DNA from: Luteimonas sp. 9C
GTDB taxonomy: Bacteria; Pseudomonadota; Gammaproteobacteria; Xanthomonadales; Xanthomonadaceae
Assembly: GCF_902506295.1 (NCBI RefSeq)
Contig: NZ_LR733313.1
Span: forward strand, 277,100-341,099
Reading direction: 5' to 3'
Length of the DNA stretch: 64,000 nucleotides
Below, piece after piece: positions 38,024 to 47,764 of this stretch; the stretch's first letter is position 1, and each line of letters opens with the position of its first letter. Below the pieces are notes generated by a model. The model was not told the origin of the DNA and searched no databases. It saw only the letters and a program-made list of their open reading frames with translations. The position numbers were made by a program, and so were the translations under genes.

Positions 38024-38917
38024 ATGCGGCCGGCGTCCGGTCGGCCCTGGTTTCAGCCCTGGACGCGGACGGCGGCCCTGCTGTGCCTGCTCGCCTGCGC
38101 ACCGCTGCAGGCGGCGCACCCGCAGGCAACACGCGACCACGCGCTGATCGCGCACACCGTCGCCGCGATGCCGGCCGCCACCGGCGACGCGCCGGCGCTC
38201 TACGTGGTGGGGGTGGCCGGTGACGCCGGCGAGGACGTGTTCCGCAACGAAGTGCGTTTTCTCCGCGAGCGCGTCGCGCCGAGACTCGGCGCGGGCGCGC
38301 GCACGCTCGCGCTCGTCAATCACGCCGACAGCCTGACGGGCGCGGGCACACCGCTCGCCACCCCGACGAACCTGCGACACGCGCTGGCGGCGCTGGGTGC
38401 ACACATGGACCGCGAGCGCGACGTGCTGCTGCTCTACCTCACGATGCACGGCTCGCCCGATCACGCCCTGGGACTGGTGCTGCCCGATGGCCGTGAGGAC
38501 ACGATCACGCCGGACGCGCTGCGTGCCGCGCTCGACGATGCCGGCATCGTGCATCGTGTGGTGGTGATCTCGGCCTGTTATTCCGGCGGTTTCATCCCCG
38601 CGCTGCAGACACCCGACACGCTGGTGCTGACCGCTGCGCGTGCCGACCGACCGTCGTTCGGCTGCGGCAGCGATTCGACCATCACGTTCTTCGGCCACGC
38701 CTGGCTGCTCGACGGCCTCAACGCCGATCCCGATTTCGTCAACGCCTACCGGCTTGCGGCGCGCGCAATCAAACAGCGCGAACGCAAGCTGGGTTACGAA
38801 CGCTCGAACCCGCAGATCGCGGCAGGCGCGCGCATCGGCGAAACACTGTCGCGCTGGCGGGCGACGCTGCCGGCCGCACCCGTTGCGGCGGTGTATCCGT
38901 ACCCGATCACGCCCTGA
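38024..38917 (+). CDS. C13-family (legumain-like) cysteine peptidase
   Basis: The 297-aa protein has a signal sequence (AALLCLLACAPLQAA) and a caspase-like fold with the C13 dyad: His142 in LTMHGSPDH and Cys185 in VISACYSGGF. The ALYVVGVAGDAGEDVFRNEV opening is typical of bacterial C13 proteins annotated as periplasmic or envelope peptidases. The ATG is 1 nt after the mtnC stop, so it is likely co-transcribed with methionine salvage genes, a link without an obvious metabolic reason. A Cys at about residue 25 in LLACAP could alternatively be lipidated. Confidence 0.85.
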   Translation: MRPASGRPWFQPWTRTAALLCLLACAPLQAAHPQATRDHALIAHTVAAMPAATGDAPALYVVGVAGDAGEDVFRNEVRFLRERVAPRLGAGARTLALVNHADSLTGAGTPLATPTNLRHALAALGAHMDRERDVLLLYLTMHGSPDHALGLVLPDGREDTITPDALRAALDDAGIVHRVVVISACYSGGFIPALQTPDTLVLTAARADRPSFGCGSDSTITFFGHAWLLDGLNADPDFVNAYRLAARAIKQRERKLGYERSNPQIAAGARIGETLSRWRATLPAAPVAAVYPYPITP

Positions 38918-39280
38918 GCGCAGCGCGGCGATCGCCACGCGGCCTGTCGCTGACGCGCCCGCGCGCACTCGCATCGGTTCGCCGAAACCATCGCGCGCCT
39001 CCAGTCAGCAAGAACCGCGCGATACGCGATCCTGACAGTGATTCTCGTTTCGTCATCGCCCGGCGGTGCCTCGCTAGAATCGCGCCGCGCCGCACGCCAG
39101 CCATCGCCAGCCAGCGACGCACACGACCCGCCCGCCAGCCTTCGCGCGCCAGCCGGTCATCTTCGAAGCACCCCCGCTGCGGGTTCGTCTGGCCGCCATC
39201 AGGGCCGGCTCCCGCTGGACAGGCGTCGGCGACGTCGGAATTCGCGCCGGGCGAGCCTTCAACGCCTGCGATTCCGCGGA
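38918..39280. other. Intergenic region between convergent genes, orphan -10 box
   Basis: These 363 bases separate the C13 peptidase from the leftward YdeI-like gene. No frame is convincing. A canonical-looking TAGAAT sits at 39075-39080 on the plus strand in the context CGCTAGAATCGCGCC, yet no plus-strand gene follows; this may be a decayed promoter or drive an unseen RNA. Confidence 0.4.
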
Positions 39281-39865
39281 TCAGCCGTGCAGACGTTCGC
39301 CACGCGCGAGCATGTCCGCCAGGGCCTGCGCCCGTCGCACACGCCCCGCCGCGGTCTTCAGCGTCGCCACCCGGAAACACACCGCGTAACGGTTGGCCCG
39401 GTCGAGGGCGTCGAATGCGGGCCGCGCTCCCGGCGTCGTCGCAAGTGCAGCCAACAGTTCGTCCGGCGCGTCCATCGATGCGGCGCCCGCGTACGCGGCC
39501 TCCCAGCGACCGTCCGCCTGCGCCGCGTCGATTTCGCGTCGACCGGCCGGCCCGATCCGCCCGGCCGCCTGCAGACGTTCGACATGCGCGACGTTGCGCG
39601 CCGACCACAGGCTGCGCGCGCGCCGCGGCGTGAAGCGCTGCAGAAACCAGGCCGCGTCGAAAGCGCGCTTCTGTCCGTCGATCCAGCCATGGCACAGCGC
39701 GACATCCAGCGCCTGCGCATAGGTCACCGACGGCGTCGCATTGCCCCGCTTGGCGATCTTCAACCACAGCCCGGCCGCGTCGGCATGCGCGAGCAACCAG
39801 GCGTCCCACGCGGCCTCGTCGGCGAACGCGTGTATCGGCAAACCGTCAGGGGGCGCCGCGCTCAT
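39281..39865 (-). CDS. YdeI/OmpD-associated family protein
   Basis: The 194-aa protein shows AWDAWLLAHADAAGLWLKIAK, SVTYAQALDVALCHGWIDGQ, RFTPRRARSLWSARN and PPDELLAAL-like elements typical of the YdeI/DUF1801-related family. It has no signal peptide. Its function is unresolved, though members are linked to envelope or antimicrobial-stress phenotypes. The ATG overlaps the stop of the metallophosphatase gene (ATGA), so both are on one transcript. Confidence 0.85.
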   Translation of the reverse strand: MSAAPPDGLPIHAFADEAAWDAWLLAHADAAGLWLKIAKRGNATPSVTYAQALDVALCHGWIDGQKRAFDAAWFLQRFTPRRARSLWSARNVAHVERLQAAGRIGPAGRREIDAAQADGRWEAAYAGAASMDAPDELLAALATTPGARPAFDALDRANRYAVCFRVATLKTAAGRVRRAQALADMLARGERLHG

Positions 39866-41418
39866 CGCGCCGGACCTGCCCCGTCGAAGCGGTCGAGGCG
39901 ATACATCGTGCGCGCCCGCTGTTCGCCCTGCCAGGCGTCGAACACGCGCACTTCGACCGCGTGTTCCCCGATGGCGCGATCGGTCGGCAGCGCGCCGCGC
40001 CACAGGTGCATCGACGGCACCGCTTCGGGCGAGCGGTCGCGACCGCGCAAGGCGTCGGCGAGGTCGTCGCGTGCGTTCTCCAGCAGCAGGCGCGGATCGG
40101 CGCGCTCGACGCGGCGCATCGGTGCCCATGCGCCCTCGCCGACGCGGAATTCGACGCGTGTATCGGGCTGGCCCATGTAGACGTTGGCGTAGACACCCCA
40201 GGCCGGATAGGCCCCCTGCCGCAACACGCGTGGCGCATGCAGGGCCATCGCCTGCGTGGTCGCCGGATCATCGGACATGCGCGCGGGATGCCAGGCGAGA
40301 CGGTAGCCCCCGTCGGCTTCGATGCGCAGCGTCGCAAAGCCGTTCGGCGTGCCGTCGGCCATCGTCGCGTCGGGGATGCCGGCGGCGTCGGGGGCGCCGC
40401 TCCAGAACGCGCCGCTGACGGCGCCGACGTTGTATTCGTGCAGCGGCGTCGCGCCATGCCAGCCGATCGCCGCGCCGTGGCGCACGTGCTGCTGGGTGTG
40501 GCGGTGGCCGGTCAGCAGCAACACGCGCGGATGCCGCTGCAGGGCCGCGAACAGGCGCGCGCGGTCCGCGCTGCGCATGGTTTCCGGCGCGCCCTCGGCC
40601 GCGGTGTCGAACCACGGCACGTGCGCGGCGACGACCAGCAGGCGATCGACAGGCGCCGATGCGAGATACGTCTCGATAAACGCGAACTGATCCTCGCGCA
40701 GACCGCCGACATAGGCCGGCCGCGTGTCCGGCTGCCAGATCACGTTGTCGAGCACGAGGATGTTCGCCTGTGGCGTTTCCCAGGCGTAGGTTTCGGGACC
40801 ATAGGCGGCGCGGAACGACGCGGTCGACCCCACGTCGTCGGTCGCGTCGAAATCCAGGTCGTGATTGCCCGGGGCATGCAGCCACGGCGACTCGAGGCGC
40901 GCGGTGGCGCGGTCGATCAGCGGATACAGCGCTGGAACGTCGTTGGTGACGTCGCCGAGCATCAGGCCCAACTGGAACGGACCCGCGCGACGCGCGGCGT
41001 CGACCACGGCGCGATCGTAATGACCGACCTCCTCCGCGGTGCCGGTCTGCGGGTCGGCGAAGACCGCCACATCCAGCGGGCCGCCCGCCTCGCCGGGCTG
41101 CAGCGTGAACGTGCAGGCGCCGCCGCGGCGGCCGGGCGCGCGCCAGAAATCCGGATGCGCCCCGGCGCGTGGCAGCGTCCAGCCCGCCGGTTTGATCACG
41201 AACACCGGCGCGGCGCGTGACAGGCCGTGGTATCGCCCGGCCGCGTCCGTCTCGACGATGCGCCGGCCGTCGGAGACGCGGATGCCTGCCAGGCCCACGA
41301 GGGGCCCGTCCGCCTGCATGCCCAGCACGCGGCCGGCATCACAGGCCAGGGTGGCGCCGCTCGACAGCAACAGACCGAGCGCGATCCACAGGACCCGGCG
41401 ATTGTGAATGGGGAGCAT
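39862..41418 (-). CDS. Exported calcineurin-like metallophosphatase
   Basis: The 518-aa protein has a signal peptide (RRVLWIALGLLLSSGATLA), an N-terminal beta domain (about 25-110), then a metallophosphoesterase core with all motifs: VFADPQTG, LMLGDVTND, APGNHDLDF, VVAAHVPW and LTGHRHTQQH. A C-terminal beta domain follows. This N-core-C arrangement matches the MetallophosN/MetallophosC group. The ATG at 41418 has AGGTG six nt upstream; a GTG at 41427 is an alternative. The substrate is unknown. Confidence 0.88.
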   Translation of the reverse strand: MLPIHNRRVLWIALGLLLSSGATLACDAGRVLGMQADGPLVGLAGIRVSDGRRIVETDAAGRYHGLSRAAPVFVIKPAGWTLPRAGAHPDFWRAPGRRGGACTFTLQPGEAGGPLDVAVFADPQTGTAEEVGHYDRAVVDAARRAGPFQLGLMLGDVTNDVPALYPLIDRATARLESPWLHAPGNHDLDFDATDDVGSTASFRAAYGPETYAWETPQANILVLDNVIWQPDTRPAYVGGLREDQFAFIETYLASAPVDRLLVVAAHVPWFDTAAEGAPETMRSADRARLFAALQRHPRVLLLTGHRHTQQHVRHGAAIGWHGATPLHEYNVGAVSGAFWSGAPDAAGIPDATMADGTPNGFATLRIEADGGYRLAWHPARMSDDPATTQAMALHAPRVLRQGAYPAWGVYANVYMGQPDTRVEFRVGEGAWAPMRRVERADPRLLLENARDDLADALRGRDRSPEAVPSMHLWRGALPTDRAIGEHAVEVRVFDAWQGEQRARTMYRLDRFDGAGPAR

Positions 41419-41554
41419 CAGCAACACCTGGCAGACAACGGGAATCGCGGGATTATGCCGTCACGCGATTTCGGCCGGCCGCTGGTGGGCGGTTCACGCG
41501 TTGTGAGGCCATGGGCGCGGCCGGGGACGGCAGCCATGGACATGGGGCGACGGG

Positions 41555-43390
41555 ATGACGCGGATCGGCGGGGCGATGCAGACATGGCGGCGCTGGCGGA
41601 TGCTGGCATGGCTGGTCTGTCTGCTGCCGGCCCTGGCATTCGCGCAGACCGATGTCGCGCTGACGCCGGGTATCGCGCGCGTCGCGCTGGCACCCCAGCT
41701 CGGCCACTACCACGACCAGGAAGATGCCGACACCCTGGCCATGGTCTGGCGCCGGGTCGACGACGCCCGGATGGCGCCGCTGCCCGGCGGCGCGGAGGCA
41801 TTCGGGTTCCAGCGCGGCACGTTTTGGTTCCACGCCCGCGTCGTCAACCGCGATCCGCACGAGCCGCGCTGGATGCTGGTCCAGGAATATCCGCTGAGCG
41901 ACGAAGTCGATCTGCACGTGCGCTACGCCGACGGTCGCGTGCGGCATTTCGCCGGTGGTGACCATCGCCCATTCGCCGCACGCAGCGTGCGCTACCGGCA
42001 TCCGAACTTCAGCTTCGAACTGCCGCTCGGCGCGCCCGTCGACCTGCTGGTCCGGGTGCGCAGCCAGAGCTCGATGCAGGTGCCGCTGCAGCTCTACACG
42101 CCGAAAGCGTTCACCGAGGTGTCGCGTGACGCCCAGCTGGCGATCGGCGTGTACTACGGGATCATGCTGGCGCTGTTCGTCTACAACCTGGTGCTGTGGC
42201 TGTGGCTGCGCGATGCGAGCTATTTCTGGTACCTGTGCCACGTGTCCGCGTTCGGGCTGGTGCTGTTCACGCTCAACGGTCTGGGATTCGAATATCTGTG
42301 GCCGGGCGCGCCGTGGATGGCCGACCACATGGTGCCGATCTCGATCTGCCTGGCGCTCGTGGCGATGCTGCAGTTCTCGCGCACGTTCCTCGAACTGCCG
42401 CGGCGCTGGCCGCCGGGCAACGTGCTGCTGCTCGCGCTGATGCTGTTCTTCGTCCTGTTCGGCATCGCGTCGATCTGGCTGCCGGTGCGGATCTCCACCC
42501 CCGTCGCCTCGCGCGCGGTGCTGGCGGGTGTGATCGGGATCGTCATCGCGACCATCGTCGTGCTGCGTCGGGGATACGCTCCCGCTTCGCTGCTGCTGCT
42601 CGCCTGGTCGGTGTTCCTGCTCGGCACCGCGGCGTTCACCCTGCTCGCCTTCGGCCTGCTGCCGAAGAACTTCGTCACCGAGTACGGCGTGCAGATCGGA
42701 TCAGCACTGGAAATGCTGCTGCTGTCGGTCGCGCTGGGCCATCGCTATGCGGCGCTGCGGCAGGAGAACCTGCGCATCACCGCCGAGGCCAACCTGCGGC
42801 TGGAGCGCAAGGTCGCGCAGCGCACCCAGGAAGTCCGCAGCGCCTTGCTGCGACTGGAGGATGCGCATGCGCGACTGCGCGATTCGAGCCGGCGCGACGG
42901 CCTGACCGGGCTCTACAACCGCACCTGGTTCCATGAGGCATTCCGCGATCTCGTCCAGCAGGCGCGGCAGACCGGCGCACCGCTCGCGGTCTTGATGATC
43001 GACCTGGACCACTTCAAATCGATCAACGACCGCCACGGGCACCTCGCCGGCGACGACTGCCTGCGCTGGGCGGCGCGCTGCATCGGCCGCATCCTGCGCC
43101 CGCACGACGCCCTGCTTGCCCGGTTCGGCGGCGAGGAGTTCGTCGCCGCGCTTCCAGGCTGCGACCTGGCGGATGCAGGCGCGGTCGCCGAGGCCATCCG
43201 CCGTGCGCTGGGCGAGGACGCCTGCACCAGCGGCGAGACGCGCATCCGGGTCACCGCGAGCCTCGGCGTGCACGTGCTCGACCCGCGGACCGATGCCGGG
43301 GTCGACGAGGCGCTGGGCGGCGCGGACGGCGCGCTGTATGCGGCCAAGGCCAATGGCCGCGACTGCGTGGAACTGTCTTCGAGCCGTTGA
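41555..43390 (+). CDS. 7TMR-DISM diguanylate cyclase
   Basis: The 611-aa protein has a signal peptide (MLAWLVCLLPALAFA), a periplasmic 7TMR-DISMED2-type sensor (about 30-180), seven transmembrane helices (about 190-390), a short coiled coil (NLRLERKVAQRTQEVRSALL) and a GGDEF domain with GGEEF at 525-529. It should synthesise cyclic di-GMP in response to an extracytoplasmic ligand. An RPHD precedes GGEEF but one residue off the standard I-site spacing. An ATG at 41576 is an alternative start directly before the signal peptide. Confidence 0.92.
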   Translation: MTRIGGAMQTWRRWRMLAWLVCLLPALAFAQTDVALTPGIARVALAPQLGHYHDQEDADTLAMVWRRVDDARMAPLPGGAEAFGFQRGTFWFHARVVNRDPHEPRWMLVQEYPLSDEVDLHVRYADGRVRHFAGGDHRPFAARSVRYRHPNFSFELPLGAPVDLLVRVRSQSSMQVPLQLYTPKAFTEVSRDAQLAIGVYYGIMLALFVYNLVLWLWLRDASYFWYLCHVSAFGLVLFTLNGLGFEYLWPGAPWMADHMVPISICLALVAMLQFSRTFLELPRRWPPGNVLLLALMLFFVLFGIASIWLPVRISTPVASRAVLAGVIGIVIATIVVLRRGYAPASLLLLAWSVFLLGTAAFTLLAFGLLPKNFVTEYGVQIGSALEMLLLSVALGHRYAALRQENLRITAEANLRLERKVAQRTQEVRSALLRLEDAHARLRDSSRRDGLTGLYNRTWFHEAFRDLVQQARQTGAPLAVLMIDLDHFKSINDRHGHLAGDDCLRWAARCIGRILRPHDALLARFGGEEFVAALPGCDLADAGAVAEAIRRALGEDACTSGETRIRVTASLGVHVLDPRTDAGVDEALGGADGALYAAKANGRDCVELSSSR

Positions 43391-43462
43391 GCCAGCAACG
43401 CGGTCCGGTCAGGGGCGTGGTTTCGTGCGATCGCGGCAGTCCGGTATCCTGTACGGCTTCAC

Positions 43463-43539
43463 GGCCCCGTAGCTCAGCTGGATAGAGCGTCCCCCTCCTA
43501 AGGGGAAGGTCGCCCGTTCGAATCGGGCCGGGGTCACCA
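43463..43539 (+). tRNA. tRNA-Arg (CCU anticodon)
   Basis: A complete cloverleaf is visible: acceptor GGCCCCG/CGGGGTC with one G-T pair, D-arm GCTC/GAGC, anticodon stem TCCCC/GGGGA with loop CTCCTAA (anticodon CCT at 43497-43499), a TTCGAAT T-loop, and an encoded CCA. It reads AGG codons. A TATCCT at 43445-43450 is the likely -10 box. Confidence 0.97.
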
Positions 43540-43641
43540 ACCGCGACTTCCCCTGCCGGCCCTGCGCCGCGTCGCGCCGCTTCCCACCGTACGTCCGCCG
43601 ATGGCCCCATCGGCGGCGTCCGCTCACAAGGAGTTCCGTCC

Positions 43642-45177
43642 ATGACCCATTCCGTCCTCACCGCGCTCGGCCTGTCCGGCGCCGAATCGGGCACGTATCT
43701 CGGCAACGGCGAGTGGTCGAAGACCCGCGACGCCGGTGTCATCGAACCCGTCAACCCGACCGACGGCGAAGTCCTCGCCCGCGTGCAGGCCAGCTCGCAG
43801 GCCGACTACGACCTGATCGTCGAACGCGCCCAGGCGGCGTTCAAGATCTGGCGCAAGACCCCGGCCCCGCGTCGCGGCGAAGCCGTGCGCCTGTGCGCCG
43901 ACGCGCTGCGCACGCACAAGGACGCGCTGGGTTCGCTGGTCGCACTGGAAATGGGCAAGTCCAAGCCGGAAGGCGACGGCGAAGTGCAGGAGATGATCGA
44001 CATCGGCGAGTTCGCCGTCGGCCTGTCGCGCCAGCTCTACGGCCTGACCATGCACTCCGAGCGTCCGGGCCACCGCATGTACGAGCAGTGGCACCCGATG
44101 GGCGTGATCGGCATCATCAGCGCGTTCAATTTCCCGGTCGCGGTGTGGGCCTGGAACGCGCTGGTCGCCGCGGTCTGCGGCAACATCTCGATCTGGAAGC
44201 CGTCGCCCAAGACGCCGCTCTCCGCCATCGCGTCGATGAAGATCTGCAACGAAGCGCTGAACAAGGCCGGTTTCCCGGACATCTTCTTCCTGTTCAACGA
44301 TGCCGGCAGCGATCTCGCGCAGAACTTCGTCGACGACAAGCGTATCGCACTGGTCAGCTTCACCGGTTCGACCAAGGTCGGCCGCCACGTCGGTGAGCGC
44401 GTCGCCAAGCGCATGGGCCGGTCCTTGCTGGAACTGGGCGGCAACAACGCGATCATCGTCGACCCCACCGCCGACCTGAAGCTGGCGATCCCGGCGATCG
44501 TCTTCGGCGCCGTCGGCACCGCCGGCCAGCGCTGCACCACGACGCGCCGCCTGTTCGTGCACGAGTCGATCTTCGATGACGTGCTGGCCAAGCTGAAGAC
44601 CGCCTACGGCCAGGTCGAGAAGAAGATCGGCGACCCGACCGATGCCGCCAACCTGATGGGCCCGCTCAACAGCCGCGACGGCGTGCAGGCGTATCTCGAC
44701 GCGATCGAGAAGGCCAAGGCCAGCGGCGGCACGATCGAAAGCGGCGGCAAGGCGCTCACCGAGCACACGGGCAACTTCGTGCTGCCGGCGCTGATCAGCG
44801 GCCTGACCAACGATGCCGAGGTCGTGCAGACCGAGACCTTCGCGCCGATCCTCTACGTCATGAAGTACAGCGACCTGGAAGAAGCGATCGACCTGCAGAA
44901 CGACGTGCCGCAGGGCCTGTCGTCCTCGCTGTTCACCACCGACCTGCGCGCGTCCGAGCGGTTCCTCAGCGCCTGGGGTTCGGATTGCGGCATCGCCAAC
45001 GTCAACATCGGCACCTCCGGCGCCGAGATCGGCGGCGCGTTCGGCGGCGAGAAGGAAACCGGCGGCGGCCGTGAATCGGGTTCGGACGCGTGGCGCGCCT
45101 ACATGCGCCGCCAGACCAACACGATCAACTATTCCGACGCCATGCCGCTCGCGCAGGGCATCAAGTTCGATCTCTGA
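43642..45177 (+). CDS. amaB: Aldehyde dehydrogenase, aminoadipate-semialdehyde type (ALDH7)
   Basis: The 511-aa NAD-dependent dehydrogenase has [24 protein letters not shown], the general base Glu264 in LLELGGNNA and the nucleophile Cys298 in [31 protein letters not shown] is the ALDH7 substrate loop, so it likely oxidises 2-aminoadipate semialdehyde (or its cyclic form) in lysine catabolism. A strong AAGGAG precedes the ATG. GCDH at 59789 would act further down a lysine route. Confidence 0.9.
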   Translation: MTHSVLTALGLSGAESGTYLGNGEWSKTRDAGVIEPVNPTDGEVLARVQASSQADYDLIVERAQAAFKIWRKTPAPRRGEAVRLCADALRTHKDALGSLVALEMGKSKPEGDGEVQEMIDIGEFAVGLSRQLYGLTMHSERPGHRMYEQWHPMGVIGIISAFNFPVAVWAWNALVAAVCGNISIWKPSPKTPLSAIASMKICNEALNKAGFPDIFFLFNDAGSDLAQNFVDDKRIALVSFTGSTKVGRHVGERVAKRMGRSLLELGGNNAIIVDPTADLKLAIPAIVFGAVGTAGQRCTTTRRLFVHESIFDDVLAKLKTAYGQVEKKIGDPTDAANLMGPLNSRDGVQAYLDAIEKAKASGGTIESGGKALTEHTGNFVLPALISGLTNDAEVVQTETFAPILYVMKYSDLEEAIDLQNDVPQGLSSSLFTTDLRASERFLSAWGSDCGIANVNIGTSGAEIGGAFGGEKETGGGRESGSDAWRAYMRRQTNTINYSDAMPLAQGIKFDL

Positions 45178-45188
45178 GGTCGATTCCG

Positions 45189-45215
45189 GACGCCGCGGAC
45201 ACGGTCCGCGGCGTC
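45189..45215 (+). terminator. Strong hairpin after aldehyde dehydrogenase
   Basis: A 12-bp perfect stem GACGCCGCGGAC/GTCCGCGGCGTC with loop ACG follows the stop by about 11 nt. The tail TTCGTGCTT is only moderately T-rich. Confidence 0.75.
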
Positions 45216-45381
45216 TTCGTGCTTGCACGCGGCGCCCCGAGGTCTGAATAATCGTGTCTTCCCCCGTTTCCCCTGGACCGCCGCCGATGGCGCCGCGCAT
45301 TCCGGCCCGTTCGTCCGTCGCACTGCGTGAACGCGTCGTGCGCATCGCCATGCCCACCGTATCCGTTCGGGGTGCCGGCGC

Positions 45382-45672
45382 ATGAACGCGCCCGCCGTCC
45401 CCCGCCAGTCCAGTGCGATGGCGATCGTCAGTCTCGTCGCCGGGCTGCTGGGCTGGTCGCTGCTGCCGGTGATCGGCAGCGTCGTCGCGATCATCACCGG
45501 GCATCTGGCCCGTGCGGAGATCCGCCGCCGTCCCGACATGCTCGAGGGCGATGGCCTCGCGGTAGCCGGCCTCGTGCTGGGCTATCTCATGGTGGCGATG
45601 GCGATCCTCGGACTGCTGGTCGCCATCCTCTTCTTCGGCGGCCTGCTGGCCGTCATCGCGGCGGCGTCCTGA
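45382..45672 (+). CDS. DUF4190-type small membrane protein
   Basis: The 96-aa product has two hydrophobic helices (about 13-38 and 59-90) separated by a loop with [12 protein letters not shown], the pattern of DUF4190 proteins. Function is unknown. Its stop overlaps the pyrD start (TGATG), so the two are translationally coupled. Confidence 0.82.
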   Translation: MNAPAVPRQSSAMAIVSLVAGLLGWSLLPVIGSVVAIITGHLARAEIRRRPDMLEGDGLAVAGLVLGYLMVAMAILGLLVAILFFGGLLAVIAAAS

Positions 45673-46724
45673 TGTACGCAGGCGTCCGTCCGTTGCTGTT
45701 CCGGCTCGATCCGGAACGCGCGCACGACGTCACGCTCACCGCGATGGACGCGCTGCATCGCATGGGCCTGTCGTCGCTGGTCGCGACACCGCCGCAGACG
45801 CTGCCGACCGAGGCCTTCGGCCTGCAGTTCCCGAACCCGGTCGGTCTGGCCGCGGGACTCGACAAGAATGGCGACCACATCGATGCGCTGTTCGCGCTGG
45901 GGTTCGGCTTCGTCGAGATCGGCACGATCACGCCGAAGCCGCAGGCGGGCAACCCGAAGCCGCGCATGTTCCGGCTGCCCCGCCACCGTGCGCTGATCAA
46001 CCGCTTGGGCTTCAACAACCAGGGCGTCGATGCGCTGGTCGCCAATGTCGAACGCGCGAAGCGCGCCGGCATCCTCGGCATCAACATCGGCAAGAACAAG
46101 GACACGCCGAACGAATCGGCGGCCGACGACTACCTGTTCTGCATGGAGCGGGTGTATCCGCTGGCCGACTACATCACGGTCAACATCTCCTCGCCCAATA
46201 CCGCCGGCCTGCGCGAACTGCAGGAGGAGCAGGCGCTGCGCCGGCTGATCGGCACATTGCGCGAGGCGCAGGAGCGCCTGGCCGCAAAGCACGGCAAGCG
46301 CGTGCCGCTGCTGGTCAAGGTGGCACCCGATCTGAGCGACGACGACATCGAGGCCGCGGCGCGCGTGCTGTCGGATCTGCACGTCGACGGCGTGATCGCC
46401 ACCAACACCACGATCTCGCGCATCAGCGTGCAGGACGACCGGCGCGCCGGCGAGGCCGGTGGCCTGTCCGGCGAGCCGCTGATGAACAAGTCGACCACCG
46501 TGCTGCGGATGATGCGCACGCGCTTGGCCAGCGAAATTCCGCTCGTCGGCGTCGGCGGCATCGTCTCCGGCGCCGATGCGGTGAAGAAGATGGCCGCAGG
46601 CGCATCGCTGGTGCAGGTGTATTCCGGGCTGGTCTACCGCGGTCCGGCGCTGATCGGCGATTGCGTCGAGGCGATCCGCCGACGCCGCGAAGCCCCGAGT
46701 CGCGGCAACCTGCCCAGCCTCTGA
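45672..46724 (+). CDS. pyrD: Dihydroorotate dehydrogenase (quinone), class 2
   Basis: PyrD oxidises dihydroorotate to orotate with quinone at the inner membrane in pyrimidine synthesis. The 350-aa protein has the N-terminal membrane-binding helices, [27 protein letters not shown], the catalytic Ser in [12 protein letters not shown] and [19 protein letters not shown] for FMN phosphate binding. It is followed 8 nt later by murB. Confidence 0.97.
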   Translation: MYAGVRPLLFRLDPERAHDVTLTAMDALHRMGLSSLVATPPQTLPTEAFGLQFPNPVGLAAGLDKNGDHIDALFALGFGFVEIGTITPKPQAGNPKPRMFRLPRHRALINRLGFNNQGVDALVANVERAKRAGILGINIGKNKDTPNESAADDYLFCMERVYPLADYITVNISSPNTAGLRELQEEQALRRLIGTLREAQERLAAKHGKRVPLLVKVAPDLSDDDIEAAARVLSDLHVDGVIATNTTISRISVQDDRRAGEAGGLSGEPLMNKSTTVLRMMRTRLASEIPLVGVGGIVSGADAVKKMAAGASLVQVYSGLVYRGPALIGDCVEAIRRRREAPSRGNLPSL

Positions 46725-46732
46725 TCGGTCCG

Positions 46733-47764
46733 ATGCCCGACACCTTCCGCCTGCTGCAGCCGGCCGATCTGCGACCGCGCAACACCTTCGGCGTCGCGGC
46801 GCGCGCGCATCGTCTGATCGAAGTGCTGGACGCGGCCGCGCTGCCGCAGGCGCTCGCCGCACTCGATACCGACGCGCGGCCGCTGGTCATCGGCGGCGGC
46901 AGCAATCTGCTGTTCGCGGGGGATGCCGGCGACGCGCTGACCATCGTCGACGCCCGCCGCAGCGTGATGGACGACGACGGCGAACGGGTCGTCGTGCGCG
47001 CTGCAGCCGGCGCGGACTGGCACGGCTTCGTGCTGTGGACGCTGGCCCAGGAACTTGGCGGACTGGAGAACCTTGCGCTGATTCCGGGCACCGTCGGCGC
47101 GGCGCCGATCCAGAACATCGGCGCGTATGGCGTCGAGGTCGGCGAACACGTGGTCGCGGTCGACGCGTTCGACCAGGACACGCGCGCTTTCGTACGCCTA
47201 GACCCCGCCGCCTGCCGGTTCGGCTATCGGGACAGCGTCTTCAAGCAGACGCCCGATCGCTGGATCGTCACCGCGGTCGAGTTCGCGTTGCACCGCTTCG
47301 CGCAGCCGGTGCTCGACTACGCGGGCCTGCGCGACGTACTGGCCGCGCGCGGCGTCAGCACGCCCCGGCCGCTGGACGTGGCCGAAGCGGTCATCGACAT
47401 CCGCCGCAGCAAACTGCCCGATCCTGCCGTGATCGGCAACGCGGGCAGCTTCTTCAAGAATCCGATCGTGCCCGCCGCACAGGCGGCCGCGCTGGTGACC
47501 GCGCATGCGGGCATCCCGGTGTTCGCGGTCGACGACGGTCTGCGCAAGCTCTCGGCGGCGTGGCTGATCGACCGCAGCGGCTGGAAAGGCCACCGCGACG
47601 GTGACGCCGGCGTGGCGCACGGGCACGCACTGGTGCTGGTCAATCACGGCACTGCGCGCGGCGACGAACTGCTGGGTCTGGCGCGACGCATCGCGGCCTC
47701 GGTGCAGATGCGCTTCGGCATCGCGCTGGAACCCGAACCGAGGATCGTCGGGGCGGCGTGGTGA
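46733..47764 (+). CDS. murB: UDP-N-acetylenolpyruvoylglucosamine reductase
   Basis: MurB reduces enolpyruvyl-UDP-GlcNAc to UDP-MurNAc for peptidoglycan. The 343-aa type I protein shows FAD contacts GGGSNLLF and IPGTVGAAPIQNIGAYGVEV, the proton-donor Ser in GNAGSFFKNP and a C-terminal Glu in LEPEPRIVG. The start at 46733 gives the usual NTFGVAARA opening. It overlaps the next gene by 4 bp. Confidence 0.96.
   Translation: MPDTFRLLQPADLRPRNTFGVAARAHRLIEVLDAAALPQALAALDTDARPLVIGGGSNLLFAGDAGDALTIVDARRSVMDDDGERVVVRAAAGADWHGFVLWTLAQELGGLENLALIPGTVGAAPIQNIGAYGVEVGEHVVAVDAFDQDTRAFVRLDPAACRFGYRDSVFKQTPDRWIVTAVEFALHRFAQPVLDYAGLRDVLAARGVSTPRPLDVAEAVIDIRRSKLPDPAVIGNAGSFFKNPIVPAAQAAALVTAHAGIPVFAVDDGLRKLSAAWLIDRSGWKGHRDGDAGVAHGHALVLVNHGTARGDELLGLARRIAASVQMRFGIALEPEPRIVGAAW

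Noticed and set aside
39038..40180. A 380-codon plus-strand frame following the orphan TAGAAT box
   Set aside because: It is antisense to the YdeI-like and metallophosphatase genes, Arg-rich and motif-free, so the box was recorded as orphan instead.
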